Source of the DNA: WHSW01 sp963740055
Lineage (GTDB): Bacteria; Actinomycetota; Thermoleophilia; Solirubrobacterales; 70-9
DNA length: 64,000 nucleotides
Direction of reading: 5' to 3'
Assembly: GCA_963740055.1 (NCBI GenBank)
Contig: CAVUCL010000001.1
Span: forward strand, 62,001 to 126,000
Below are positions 34,722 to 43,045 of this stretch, in pieces (position 1 is the stretch's first letter; the number at the start of each line of letters is the position of its first letter). A program made the translations under genes and the position numbers. The notes beneath the pieces are model-generated. The model was not told the origin of the DNA, searched no databases, and worked only from the letters and a program-made list of their open reading frames with translations.

Positions 34722-35672
34722 ATGCCGAGCTTCGAGACCGTGCGGGTGGCGGCGGCGCAGGCGACCCCGGTGATCCTCGACGCCGAGGCGAGCGTCGACA
34801 AGGCCTGCGATCTGCTCGCCGACGCCGCCGCGGACGGCGCCCAGCTCGTCGTCCTGCCGGAGGCCTTCGTCCCGCTCTACCCGAGCGGGGCCTGGGCGCA
34901 CGATGCGGGCTCGTTCGACGGCTGGGGCGAGCTCTGGGAGCGACTCTGGGAGAACTCGGTCGACGTCCCGGGGCCGCTGGTCGAGCGGCTCTCCGAGCGT
35001 TGTCGCGAGCTCGACGTCCACTGCGCGATCGGGGTCAACGAGCGTGAGTCCGAACGGCCCGGCTCGATCTACAACACGCTCCTGCTGCTCGGCCCCGACG
35101 GGGTCCTGCACAAGCACCGCAAGCTGATGCCGACGATGCACGAGCGCCTCTTTCACGGCGTCGGTCGCGGCGACGACCTCGAGGTCACCGAGACGCCGAT
35201 CGGGCGCGTCGGCGGCCTGATCTGCTGGGAGAACCGGATGCCGCTCGCGCGCTACGCGCTCTATCGCGGCGGCCCTCAGATCTGGGTCGCGCCGACCGCC
35301 GACGACACCGACGGATGGCTCGCATCGATGCGCCACATCGCGATCGAGTCCGGCGCCTACGTCGTCTCCGCGCCGCAGTACATCCCGGCGTCCGCGTTTC
35401 CGGATGACTTCCCCGCCCCGCTGCCCGAGGGCAAGGACGTGTTCGGCCGCGGCGGAGCGGCGATCTGCGCGCCCGGCGGCGGCGAGGTGATCGCCGGTCC
35501 GCTGTATGACGCCGAGGGGATCGTCGTCGCCGACTGCGACCTGCGCGCGGCGCTGCGGACGAAGCGCGCCTTCGACGTCGCCGGCCACTACAGCCGCGAG
35601 GAGGTCCTGCTCGGCGAGCCGGCTCCCGAGGGCGAGCCGGACGGCGACTCGAGCCGCCGGGTCCACTCCTAG
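34722..35672 (+). CDS. Nitrilase-family carbon-nitrogen hydrolase
   Basis: The Glu-Lys-Cys triad is visible as E47 (VLPEAFVPLYP), K134 (HKHRKLMPTMHER) and C168 (GGLICWENRMPLARY). The ICWENRMP signature points to true nitrilases (branch 1), which turn nitriles into acids and ammonia, though amidase activity is possible. TATGCT (34710-34715) lies 6 nt before the ATG, a leaderless arrangement. The polar C-terminus (EPAPEGEPDGDSS) is variable. Confidence 0.85.
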   Translation: MPSFETVRVAAAQATPVILDAEASVDKACDLLADAAADGAQLVVLPEAFVPLYPSGAWAHDAGSFDGWGELWERLWENSVDVPGPLVERLSERCRELDVHCAIGVNERESERPGSIYNTLLLLGPDGVLHKHRKLMPTMHERLFHGVGRGDDLEVTETPIGRVGGLICWENRMPLARYALYRGGPQIWVAPTADDTDGWLASMRHIAIESGAYVVSAPQYIPASAFPDDFPAPLPEGKDVFGRGGAAICAPGGGEVIAGPLYDAEGIVVADCDLRAALRTKRAFDVAGHYSREEVLLGEPAPEGEPDGDSSRRVHS

Positions 35673-35683
35673 ACTGGCCGCCG

Positions 35684-37309
35684 ATGCGCTACCCGGTCGA
35701 ATCGTTCACCGCTGACGAGCGGGCCCTGCTCACCCCCCACTTCACCAACCTCGACCGTCCGGTGTTCGGGCTCGTCAACCTGCCCGAGACGATCAAGGGC
35801 GCCCTGTTCGCGCGCTACTCGCGCTATCCGGGGACCCTGCGCCGGCTCTTCCTCGAGGAGTTCGCGGCCGATGTGCCGGAGACCGGTCGCCCCTTCGACG
35901 GCGCCGAGGGCGAGCGCGCCGCGGGGCTGTATGAGCGCATATTCATCGGCTATGGCGACGACTCGATCGCCCAGGTCGGCGGCGCCCACGTCGCCTGCGA
36001 GTGGGTCTCGAACGTGCTCACCAAGGTGCTCCAGCGCGGGCGGCTGGCCGCCTACCTCGAGCAGTCGACCCGCTACATCCCCTACGACCGGCCGATCGAG
36101 GAGACCGGCGGCTATCGCTACTACTCCGACGCCGAGCTCGGACCCGCCTACGCGGAGGCGATGGACGAGCTGTTCGCGATCTACTCCCAGAGCCTGGAGA
36201 CCGTCAGCGCCTGGACGGCGGAGCGCTGGCCGCGCACCGACGGCCAGCCCGAAGGCGCCTGGCGCAGCTCGGTGCGGGCGAAGGCGCTCGACCTGCTGCG
36301 CGGCCTGCTGCCCGCGTCGACCCTGAGCCACGTCGGGATCTACGCCTCCGGCCAGGCGTACGAGGGGCTGCTGCTGCGGCTCGCCGCCTCGCCGCTGCCC
36401 GAGGCGCGCGCGTTCGGCGAAATGCTGCTCGCGGAGCTGCAGCGGATGATGCCGAGCTTCGTCGCCCGGGTCGAGCGGCCGGACCGCGGCGGCGACTGGA
36501 TCGCCCACCTGCGCGAGCGCCGCGAGGCGACCGAACGCGCGGTCGCGCGGCTTGGGCTCGACCGCCGCGGCGGCGACGACATCCCCTCGGTCGAGCTCGT
36601 CCACGTCGACGGCAGCGAGGACGACCTGCTGTGCGCCTCGCTATACGAGTCGGCCGGCGCACCGGAGGCCGAGATCCGCCACCGGATCGGCGCCCTGGAC
36701 CCGATCGAGCGCGCGGAGCTGATCGGCGCCCTCGCGGGTGAGCGGCGAAACCGCCGCCACCGCCCCGGGCGCGGCTGGGAGGCGGTTCGCTACCGGTTCG
36801 AGATCGTCTCCGACTACGGCGGCTTTCGCGACCTCCAGCGCCACCGGATCCTCACCTGCCAGTGGCAGCGGCTCGGCCCCGACCTAGGTGCCGGCGTTCC
36901 CGACGAGGTCCGCGAGGCGGGTGCCGGGAGCGAGTACGAGCGCGCGCTCGAGCTCTCCGAGCGCGAGTTCGACCGGCTCGAGGCCGCCGGACTGGCCGAG
37001 GCGGCGCCCTACGCGCTCTGCCTCGGCTTCCGGATCCGCTACGTGCTCGACCTCAACGCGCGCGAGGCGATGCACCTGTGCGAGCTGCGCTCCGGGCGCG
37101 AGGGCCACCCCACCTACCGCGCCGTCGCCCAGGCGATGCACGAGCGGATCGCCGCCGTGCACCCGGCGATCGCCGGCGCGATGCGCCACGTCGACTCCTC
37201 GACCGAGCCGCGCCTGGAGCGGATCCTGAGCGAGATCCGCACTCACCGCAAGCGGGTCGCGGCGGCGCAGTCGGCCGACGCCCCGCCCGGCGTCAGCACG
37301 CTCGGTTAG
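35684..37309 (+). CDS. Tandem ThyX-like (FAD-dependent thymidylate synthase fold) protein
   Basis: ThyX methylates dUMP using FAD and methylenetetrahydrofolate. This 541-residue protein is about twice the size of ThyX and looks like two ThyX-like halves (about residues 25-260 and 360-530). The usual RHR...ExSxRY motif is split. The first half has QRGR (117-120) and an intact EQSTRY (126-131). The second has QRHR (385-388) but lacks ExSxR. Catalytic thymidylate synthesis is therefore doubtful. TAGACT (35669-35674) lies 9 nt before the ATG. It converges on the protease gene with 4 bp between stops. Confidence 0.75.
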   Translation: MRYPVESFTADERALLTPHFTNLDRPVFGLVNLPETIKGALFARYSRYPGTLRRLFLEEFAADVPETGRPFDGAEGERAAGLYERIFIGYGDDSIAQVGGAHVACEWVSNVLTKVLQRGRLAAYLEQSTRYIPYDRPIEETGGYRYYSDAELGPAYAEAMDELFAIYSQSLETVSAWTAERWPRTDGQPEGAWRSSVRAKALDLLRGLLPASTLSHVGIYASGQAYEGLLLRLAASPLPEARAFGEMLLAELQRMMPSFVARVERPDRGGDWIAHLRERREATERAVARLGLDRRGGDDIPSVELVHVDGSEDDLLCASLYESAGAPEAEIRHRIGALDPIERAELIGALAGERRNRRHRPGRGWEAVRYRFEIVSDYGGFRDLQRHRILTCQWQRLGPDLGAGVPDEVREAGAGSEYERALELSEREFDRLEAAGLAEAAPYALCLGFRIRYVLDLNAREAMHLCELRSGREGHPTYRAVAQAMHERIAAVHPAIAGAMRHVDSSTEPRLERILSEIRTHRKRVAAAQSADAPPGVSTLG

Positions 37310-37313
37310 AGCT

Positions 37314-38645
37314 TTAGACCCCGCGCTTGATCTCGCAGCCGCGCGCGACGTCGCGCCCGCCGCCGCCGACGCAGGTGTCGCGCCCGGGACCGCCGACGAG
37401 CCGGTCGCGGCCGCCGCCGCCGCGCAGCACGTCGGAGCCCGCAGCGCCGGCGAGCCGGTCGCGGCCGCCGCCGCCGCAGGCGGCGTCGGCGTCGGCGGAC
37501 CCCGCCGCCCGGTCGTCGCCGCCCTTGAGCTTGAACGTGTCGCGCCCGGAGCCGCCGCTGAAGTCGTCGTCGCCGGGACCGCCGAGGCTGGTGACCTCGC
37601 GACGGGCGCAGCGGATCACCGGCCCGGAGGCGTCGCCGTAGAGCTGCGCGGCGACGCTGCCGAAGTAGGGGCCGTAGAGGTGGTTGCCGTCGTTGGCGTA
37701 GCCGTAGCTGGTGACGCCGTTGACGATCCCGCCGGCGACCCAGCCGCCGCCGCTCGAGCCACCGGTCATGTCGCAGTCGATCTCGAGCGTCTCGGGGCCG
37801 TTGCCGGGCGGGTTGTCGCTGCCGGTGATCGGTGACTCGCAGCTGTGCAGGCGCTGGCCGTCGAAGTCGAACCGCGGCGGCAGCGAGGCGGGGTTTGGAA
37901 TCGCCGGATAGCCGAAGGCGGTCACGTCCTGGCTCCGCGAGCGGTTGAAGGCGATCCCGCGGGCGCCGAGCACGTCCTCGATCCCGCGCCCCTGGGCGTC
38001 GCGGGCGAGCCGGGCGGCGCCGAGATCGACGCGGATGTCGACGTCGTCGCTCCAGCCCTGGGTCGTGAACAGCTCGCGCGCCGGCCAGCTGCCGAACGGG
38101 CGCTCGCCGTTGCGGTAACCGGGAATGAAGGTCCAGTGGCTCGCGAACCCGCCGCCGAACTCGGGGTCGTTGACGCAGTGCCCGGCCGTCCACGCGAGCG
38201 CGTGCGAGTTCGAGCTCACCACGGTCCCCGAGCAGACGTAGTCGCCGGGCTGGCTGCCGCCCTCGATCGTGAAGAAGACCTTGCCGTGCACGCGACGCGG
38301 AAACGACGTGTTCTCGGCGCTGACGTCGACGGCGTCGCGGCGCGCCGGAACCGCGGTCGGCGCCGTCGAACGGTTGGCGGCGGGGGCCTTCACGCGGGCG
38401 AGCTCGCCGCGGCGATCGAGCTCGAGCCCGGCGGGAACGGCGGCGAGCATCCGGCGCTCGGTCCAGTAGGAGCGCACCGCCGCGGGATCGGCGCGCACGA
38501 CCTTCGACGTCGCGGCGCTCGGCGACGGCGCCTCGGCGGCGCCCGCGGGCCCGGCGGCGCCAGCGGCGAGCAGGGCCGCGAGCACGGCCACCGTCGCCGT
38601 CGCCCACCCGCGTTCGCGTGCTCTGCCCCGCCGGATCGAGCTCAC
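37314..38645 (-). CDS. Secreted trypsin-like serine protease with RTX-like Gly/Asp repeats
   Basis: A signal peptide (about residues 10-37) and a propeptide-like region precede a chymotrypsin-fold domain. The His is in AWTAGHCVND, the likely Asp in DVDIRVDLG and the Ser in MTGGSSGGGW. The last 95 residues contain GGxGxDxx repeats (GGPGDDDFSGGSGRDTF, GGGGRDRLAG, GGPGRDTCVG), as in calcium-binding RTX domains but interrupted and with added cysteines. It starts at GTG 38645, 7 nt after TAGTCT, so it is leaderless. It probably acts at the cell surface or is released. Confidence 0.85.
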   Translation of the reverse strand: MSSIRRGRARERGWATATVAVLAALLAAGAAGPAGAAEAPSPSAATSKVVRADPAAVRSYWTERRMLAAVPAGLELDRRGELARVKAPAANRSTAPTAVPARRDAVDVSAENTSFPRRVHGKVFFTIEGGSQPGDYVCSGTVVSSNSHALAWTAGHCVNDPEFGGGFASHWTFIPGYRNGERPFGSWPARELFTTQGWSDDVDIRVDLGAARLARDAQGRGIEDVLGARGIAFNRSRSQDVTAFGYPAIPNPASLPPRFDFDGQRLHSCESPITGSDNPPGNGPETLEIDCDMTGGSSGGGWVAGGIVNGVTSYGYANDGNHLYGPYFGSVAAQLYGDASGPVIRCARREVTSLGGPGDDDFSGGSGRDTFKLKGGDDRAAGSADADAACGGGGRDRLAGAAGSDVLRGGGGRDRLVGGPGRDTCVGGGGRDVARGCEIKRGV

Positions 38646-38655
38646 GACCCGAAGA

Positions 38656-39093
38656 CTAGAGGCTCGGATCGGTGCGCTCGCCGGGCTCCCGGTCGCGACC
38701 GACGACGAGCAGGACCCAGGCCGGGAGCACGACGGTGGCGATCAGCGCAAGCGAGTTGGCGATCGCGTCGGCGCTCGAATAGGGCTCGAGGTTGAGCAGG
38801 TGATAGGCGGTGTGCGGGACCGAGAAGGCGAGGAACGATCCCGCCGCGACCAGGACCAGGCGGCGCTCGAGCGTCCACGCGGCCGCGGCGAGGACGATGC
38901 CGGTGGCGACGAAGAGTCCGCCGACGTCGCGGACCAGGTGTTCGGAGTAGGCGGGCAGCGCCTCGACCCAGCCGCGGCCGAACGGGAACTCGTCGTAGAA
39001 GGCGCGCGGGAAGCCGAGCGCCCAGACCCCGTCGACGAGCTGGACCGCGGCCAGTCCCGCGAGCACGACCCGGACCGCGGTCCGATGCCGCAT
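38656..39093 (-). CDS. Four-helix membrane protein of unknown function
   Basis: The 145-residue product has four hydrophobic helices (about residues 8-25, 55-75, 82-100 and 112-132) and a conserved-looking periplasmic segment FPRAFYDEFPFGRGWVEALPAY. I cannot name a family with confidence. Its ATG abuts the hydrolase stop, so it is probably the last gene of a three-gene minus-strand operon. Confidence 0.7.
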   Translation of the reverse strand: MRHRTAVRVVLAGLAAVQLVDGVWALGFPRAFYDEFPFGRGWVEALPAYSEHLVRDVGGLFVATGIVLAAAAWTLERRLVLVAAGSFLAFSVPHTAYHLLNLEPYSSADAIANSLALIATVVLPAWVLLVVGRDREPGERTDPSL

Positions 39094-40122
39094 CTACGCG
39101 GTGGTCGCCGGCGCGCCGCGGCCCGCGAGCAGGGGCTCGACCCAACCGGTCAGCGGCTCGATCGCAAGCCCGATGTCGTCGAGGAAGAGCTGGTGTCCGG
39201 CGTCCTCGATCTCGAGGTACTCGGCACGCGGCGGCCGCGCGCGCTCGAGCGAGCGGCGGGTGAACCGGGGGCTGACCATCGCGTCGGCGGCGCCGATCAC
39301 GACCAGGACCGGCACCTGCACCTGCTCCCAGGCGATCGCCGGCTCGAAGCCGATGTAGCTCGCCGCCGAGCGCGCGCTGACGCGGAAGTTGAACAGGCGA
39401 TCGACCTGCTCGTCGAAGTAGCGGCGGGTCTCGGGGTCGAGCGCGACGTTGTCGTAGTCGGCGATCTGGCGAACCGGGATCGGCGCGTAGGGGGCGACCT
39501 TTGCCAGCGCCCGCATGATCGGGGCCTTGCGCCTGAAAGAGGGGTCGTGGTGGACGTCGGGATGGCCGATGCAGTGGCAGATCGCGGCGTCGAGGTCGGG
39601 CTCGCGGGTGAGCAGGTACCAGGTCATGATCCCGCCCAGCGAGTCGCCGACGACGACCACCGGGCCGCTCGAGCGGCGGCGCGCGAGCGCGATCGCGAGC
39701 TCGATCAGGCCGAGATCGGACTCGAGCGGGGCGTCGCCGCGACGGCCCTCGGAGAGCCCGTGGCCCTGGCGGTCGAGCACGAGCGCGTTGTGACCGCGAG
39801 CGGTGAGCGCGGTCGCGAGCGCGAGCTGGCGCCGCGAGTGGTCGCCGAGCCCGGGGACGATCACGAACGTGGCCGCGGCGGGGTCGACGTCGTGGCGCTC
39901 GAGGTGGATCGTGAGCCCGCGATAGGGCACCCAATCGTGCTCGAGCCGCTCGAGCTCGCGCTCGAGGTCGAGCGCCGCGAGCGCGGGGTTGCGCGCGCGA
40001 GCCTCGAGGATGAGCCCGGTCGGGATCTCCAGCATCCGCTCGGCGAGCTCCTTCGAGGGCGGCTCGTCGCGATAGCGCAGCCGCCGTCCACGCTGTGCGT
40101 CGGCGATCAGCTCGGCGCTCAT
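39094..40122 (-). CDS. Alpha/beta-hydrolase, monoacylglycerol lipase-like
   Basis: The 342-residue protein has the alpha/beta-hydrolase motifs FVIVPGLGDHSRR (oxyanion region), the nucleophile elbow GDSLGG, an acid in VIGAADAMVSP and the histidine in DAGHQLF. The LDRQGHGLSEG segment is typical of lysophospholipase/monoglyceride lipases. No signal peptide is visible. ATG 40122 overlaps the stop of the upstream membrane protein (ATGA). Confidence 0.82.
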   Translation of the reverse strand: MSAELIADAQRGRRLRYRDEPPSKELAERMLEIPTGLILEARARNPALAALDLERELERLEHDWVPYRGLTIHLERHDVDPAAATFVIVPGLGDHSRRQLALATALTARGHNALVLDRQGHGLSEGRRGDAPLESDLGLIELAIALARRRSSGPVVVVGDSLGGIMTWYLLTREPDLDAAICHCIGHPDVHHDPSFRRKAPIMRALAKVAPYAPIPVRQIADYDNVALDPETRRYFDEQVDRLFNFRVSARSAASYIGFEPAIAWEQVQVPVLVVIGAADAMVSPRFTRRSLERARPPRAEYLEIEDAGHQLFLDDIGLAIEPLTGWVEPLLAGRGAPATTA

Positions 40123-40982
40123 CGGCGGCGCTTGCGCTTGCGCTTGCGTGCCCGGTCGCGGCGGGCGGAGTGGTCGGGGGCCGGCTCGTCCTCGCCGCCG
40201 AAGACCTCGGTCGCGTCGCCCTCGACGGCCTCCTCGGACGCGGGCTCGGCCGGTTCCTCGCCCGGGCGCAGCCACGGGATCGGCTCGCCGGCCTCCCACG
40301 CCGGCGGCGCCCCCCGCGGCACGCGGTCGAGGAAGACGAGCCCGAGCCAACCCATCCAGAGCGAGATCGCGAGCAGGGCGATCTGCGGGGCGATCAGGAT
40401 CAGCGACGCACCGAGAGCCATGCCGAAGGTGGCGAAGAAGCGGGTCAGCAGCCCGACCCGCATCGCCTGCAGCGGGATGTAGATCATCGCCACGAGCAGG
40501 CCGAGGACCGCCGGGAAGTAGAGGCTGCCGCCGATCTGGGTCAGGGTCGAGTCGTCGGCGACGTCCTCGAGCAGGGTGTAGACGTCGCCACCGGCGCTCG
40601 CCTGGCTGACGAAGTCGGTCGAGATCTGTGCCTGCGAGAAGCCCGAGATCACGAGCTGCACCGCCATCAGCAGCGGCCCGATGAAGACGAAGCCGATCAT
40701 CGCCGGGCTGACCCGGTCGCTGCGGGCCTGCGCGGCCTTGAACAGGTTCAGCAGCGGGATGCAGAAGAGCGCCGCGCCGAGCCCGCTGAGGATGGCGGCG
40801 AACTGGAGCAGGGTCGAGTTCTCGGCCGCGACCCGTACCTGCTCGGTCGGCAGCCCGCTGGCCGCGATCCGCGAGCTGACCAGGAACAGGGCGACGATGT
40901 AGAGCGGCCCGGCGGCGAGCGCGAGCAGGCCCGCCGGGCGCGCCCAGCGACGCTCGCGCTCGAGGGTCTCGCGGCGGCCCAT
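40119..40982 (-). CDS. Multi-helix membrane protein with charged C-terminal tail
   Basis: This 287-residue protein has about six helices. It ends in a long cytoplasmic tail that is first acidic (residues about 235-270), then very basic (ARRDRARKRKRKRRR). I do not recognise a named family. It is translationally coupled to the lipase-like hydrolase, suggesting a joint role in membrane lipid handling, but that is inference. Confidence 0.7.
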   Translation of the reverse strand: MGRRETLERERRWARPAGLLALAAGPLYIVALFLVSSRIAASGLPTEQVRVAAENSTLLQFAAILSGLGAALFCIPLLNLFKAAQARSDRVSPAMIGFVFIGPLLMAVQLVISGFSQAQISTDFVSQASAGGDVYTLLEDVADDSTLTQIGGSLYFPAVLGLLVAMIYIPLQAMRVGLLTRFFATFGMALGASLILIAPQIALLAISLWMGWLGLVFLDRVPRGAPPAWEAGEPIPWLRPGEEPAEPASEEAVEGDATEVFGGEDEPAPDHSARRDRARKRKRKRRR

Positions 40983-41157
40983 GGTGGGTTAGATGATTGA
41001 TTCCACGGGCTCGCGCGCGCGGGGGCGCGCGGGACCGAGTCGGGCGTGGCCGGCGGGCGAAGCGCATGCCGGTGGGCATGTGCGAGTCCCGACGGGCGCG
41101 ATTCGGCGACGGTAGCCGTGCGTCATCCGCGGGCGTGATGTCGTGGGATCGCTCATC
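40983..41157 (-). other. Structured intergenic region upstream of the membrane protein operon
   Basis: This 175-bp region has no credible gene. It contains a GC-only hairpin (about 41014-41031) and a 9-bp hairpin: GCGCATGCC (41062-41070), loop GGTG, GGCATGTGC (41075-41083), with one G-T wobble. Just upstream of the ATG is an AT-rich patch (GAATCAATCATCTAA on the minus strand). It could be a 5' leader or a small RNA. No known riboswitch consensus was recognised. Confidence 0.35.
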
Positions 41158-41388
41158 TCAGTCGGCGAGCTCGCCCGCGGCGCCCCGCGGCTGCGGGCGC
41201 CCGGAGCCCGGGCCGAGCTCGATCGCCTCGGAGGGCGGGCGGACGGGGATGTAGTCGTCAGCCGGCCCGACGACCTTCGAGATCCGGTCGCCGGCGGCGA
41301 GGACGAGGTCGAGCACCGGCGCCGCGAGGCCGATCAGGCCCTCGATCCGGCTGCGGCGCAGCTGCTGCTGTGGCGTCGACGGCGACAA
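41158..41388 (-). CDS. Small conserved-looking hypothetical protein
   Basis: The 76-residue reading frame starts at TTG 41388. It has an amphipathic segment (RIEGLIGLAAPVLDLVLAAGDRISKVV) and then a Pro-rich acidic region with DDYIPVRPPSEA. No ribosome binding site or -10 is evident. An in-frame stop lies just upstream, so the start cannot move far. It may be a membrane-associated small protein; function unknown. Confidence 0.5.
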   Translation of the reverse strand: MSPSTPQQQLRRSRIEGLIGLAAPVLDLVLAAGDRISKVVGPADDYIPVRPPSEAIELGPGSGRPQPRGAAGELAD

Positions 41389-41440
41389 GTGCGTGGGAGG
41401 CTAGACGGCGAGCGCCGGAGCCGGGTCGCCGCTCACTTCG

Positions 41441-41887
41441 CTAGCCACGCTCGTGGAAGAAGAAGCCGGGAAGCGCGCCCTCAATCACCTCTTGGGTCAT
41501 CCGCTGGGCGACCTCGAGGTCGCCGGTGCGCACGGCGATGTCGTCGAGGGTGACGATCCCGACCAGCGCCGTGCCCTCGACCACCGGCAGCCGCCGGATC
41601 CGGTGCTGGACCATCAACGCCGCGGCCTCCTCGAGATGCATCTCCGGATCGCCGGTGACCAACGGGCGGGAGGCGTGCTCGGAGATCGGTTCCGAGGGCG
41701 AGCGCTCCTCGGCGAGCGCGCGAACGGCGAGGTCGCGATCGGTGATCATCGCCACCGGCTCGCCGCCGGCGTCGCAGACGACCACCGAGCCGACCGCGTG
41801 GTCGCGCATCAGCTGCGCGACGCCGAGCAGGTCGGCCTCGGGCCCGGCGGTGACCACGCCGGCGGTCATCAGCTCACGCAGCTGCAT
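41441..41887 (-). CDS. Tandem CBS-domain protein
   Basis: Two CBS motifs fill the 148 residues: MTAGVVTAGPEADLLGVAQLM...ITDRDLAVRA and ASRPLVTGDPEMHLEEAAALM...VTLDDIAVRT. Such pairs bind adenine nucleotides or related ligands and act as energy or stress sensors. A TATATC-containing AT patch lies 8 nt upstream of the ATG, consistent with leaderless transcription. It is divergent from the saccharopine-dehydrogenase-like gene. Confidence 0.85.
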   Translation of the reverse strand: MQLRELMTAGVVTAGPEADLLGVAQLMRDHAVGSVVVCDAGGEPVAMITDRDLAVRALAEERSPSEPISEHASRPLVTGDPEMHLEEAAALMVQHRIRRLPVVEGTALVGIVTLDDIAVRTGDLEVAQRMTQEVIEGALPGFFFHERG

Positions 41888-41926
41888 GGGGGAACGATAT
41901 ATCGCGGCGACTAATCTTCTCCGCCC
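41888..41926. promoter_or_regulatory. Compact divergent promoter
   Basis: Only 39 bp separate two start codons. TAATCT (41912-41917) lies 9 nt before the plus-strand TTG. The self-complementary GATATATC (about 41896-41903) lies about 8 nt before the minus-strand ATG. Both transcripts would be essentially leaderless. Confidence 0.5.
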
Positions 41927-43045
41927 TTGGCCCGCTCGCCCACAGACGACGACTCGCCCGCGAGCCGGATCGCCGTCTACGGGGCGACCGGCTACACCGG
42001 CCGGCTGGTCGCCGCCGAGCTCGCGCGCCGGGGCGCCGACTTCGTCCTCGCCGGGCGCAGCGCGTCAAAGCTGGAGATCGTCGCCGAGGACGTCGGCGGG
42101 GCGCCAACCACAGCGGTGGAGCTGGCCGACGCCGCCGGGCTGCGGGCCCTGCTCGAGCCCTGCGCCGCGGTGATCTCCTGCGCAGGCCCGTTCGTCGACC
42201 ACGGCGAGCCGGTGGTGCGGGCGGCGATCGAGGCGTCCACCGACTACCTCGACACGACCGGCGAGCAGCCATTCATGCGGCGGGTGTTCGACGACCACGG
42301 GCCACGTGCCGAGGCGGCCGGGGTCGCGCTCGTTCCCGCGTTCGGCTTCGACTACGTCCCCGGCGACATGATCGCCGCGCTGACCGCGGACGGCATCGGT
42401 CCGCTCTCCGAGCTCGTCCTCGCCTACTGCCCGCGCGGTTTCGGGCCCTCGCGAGGTACGGCGCGCTCGGCGATCGGAATGCTCGCCGGCGGCGACGTCG
42501 AGTGGCGCGACGGCGCCCTGCGCCCTGCGCCCCAGGGCGTCTCCAGGGGGCGGTTCGAGTTCCCGGCGCCGATCGGCTCGCAGCGGATGATCCGCTACCC
42601 CGCCGGCGAGCACCTGACCGTCCCGCGCCACGTCGAGACCAAGCGGGTGCGGACGCTGCTCGCCGCGAGCGCGGTCGCGCCCGAGCGGCTGACGGTCCTC
42701 GCCGGCCTCGCCGGACCGCTGCAGCTGCTGCTGCGGACCCCGGCTCGGCGGGCGCTCGAGGTCGCGGTCGCGCGCCTGCCCGAGGGACCGAGCGTCGCCA
42801 GGCGCCGCCGGGCGACGTTCACGATCGTCTGCGAGGCGCGCGGCGCGGCCGGGTCGCGGCGCGGCGTGGTCAGCGGCAGCGACGTCTACGGCCTCACCGC
42901 CGTGATCGCGGTCGAGGGCGCGCTGCGCCTCGCCGCGGGGACCGGCCCGAGCGGGGCGCTGGCCCCGTCGCAGGCGTTCGAGCCGGGAGGCTTCCTCGAC
43001 TCGCTCGACCGCGCCGGGGTCGCCTGGGAGGTCGAGCGAGGATGA
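41927..43045 (+). CDS. Saccharopine dehydrogenase-like / trans-acting enoyl reductase-type oxidoreductase
   Basis: The N-terminal Rossmann fold reads IAVYGATGYTGRLVAAELARRG with a following LAGRS. The middle contains CAGPFVDHGEPVVRAAIEASTDYLDTTGE, typical of the saccharopine dehydrogenase/Rv2449c-type group. At 372 residues it fits that family. True saccharopine metabolism is unlikely; the substrate may be a lipid or polyketide intermediate. It starts at TTG 41927 and overlaps the next gene. Confidence 0.8.
   Translation: MARSPTDDDSPASRIAVYGATGYTGRLVAAELARRGADFVLAGRSASKLEIVAEDVGGAPTTAVELADAAGLRALLEPCAAVISCAGPFVDHGEPVVRAAIEASTDYLDTTGEQPFMRRVFDDHGPRAEAAGVALVPAFGFDYVPGDMIAALTADGIGPLSELVLAYCPRGFGPSRGTARSAIGMLAGGDVEWRDGALRPAPQGVSRGRFEFPAPIGSQRMIRYPAGEHLTVPRHVETKRVRTLLAASAVAPERLTVLAGLAGPLQLLLRTPARRALEVAVARLPEGPSVARRRRATFTIVCEARGAAGSRRGVVSGSDVYGLTAVIAVEGALRLAAGTGPSGALAPSQAFEPGGFLDSLDRAGVAWEVERG

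Noticed and set aside
37330..37600. Tandem DNA repeat or CRISPR-like array in the GC-rich 3' part of the protease gene
   Set aside because: Units are irregular in length and sequence and follow the codons of Gly/Asp protein repeats; there are no spacers.
37306..38607. A 433-codon frame overlapping the secreted protease on the same strand
   Set aside because: It lacks the protease motifs and export signal found in the other frame and has Arg-rich shadow composition.
41062..41083. A possible fifth copy of the conserved-loop hairpin
   Set aside because: The loop is only GGTG and shares nothing with the 20-nt loop; GCGAAGC nearby is too short to count.
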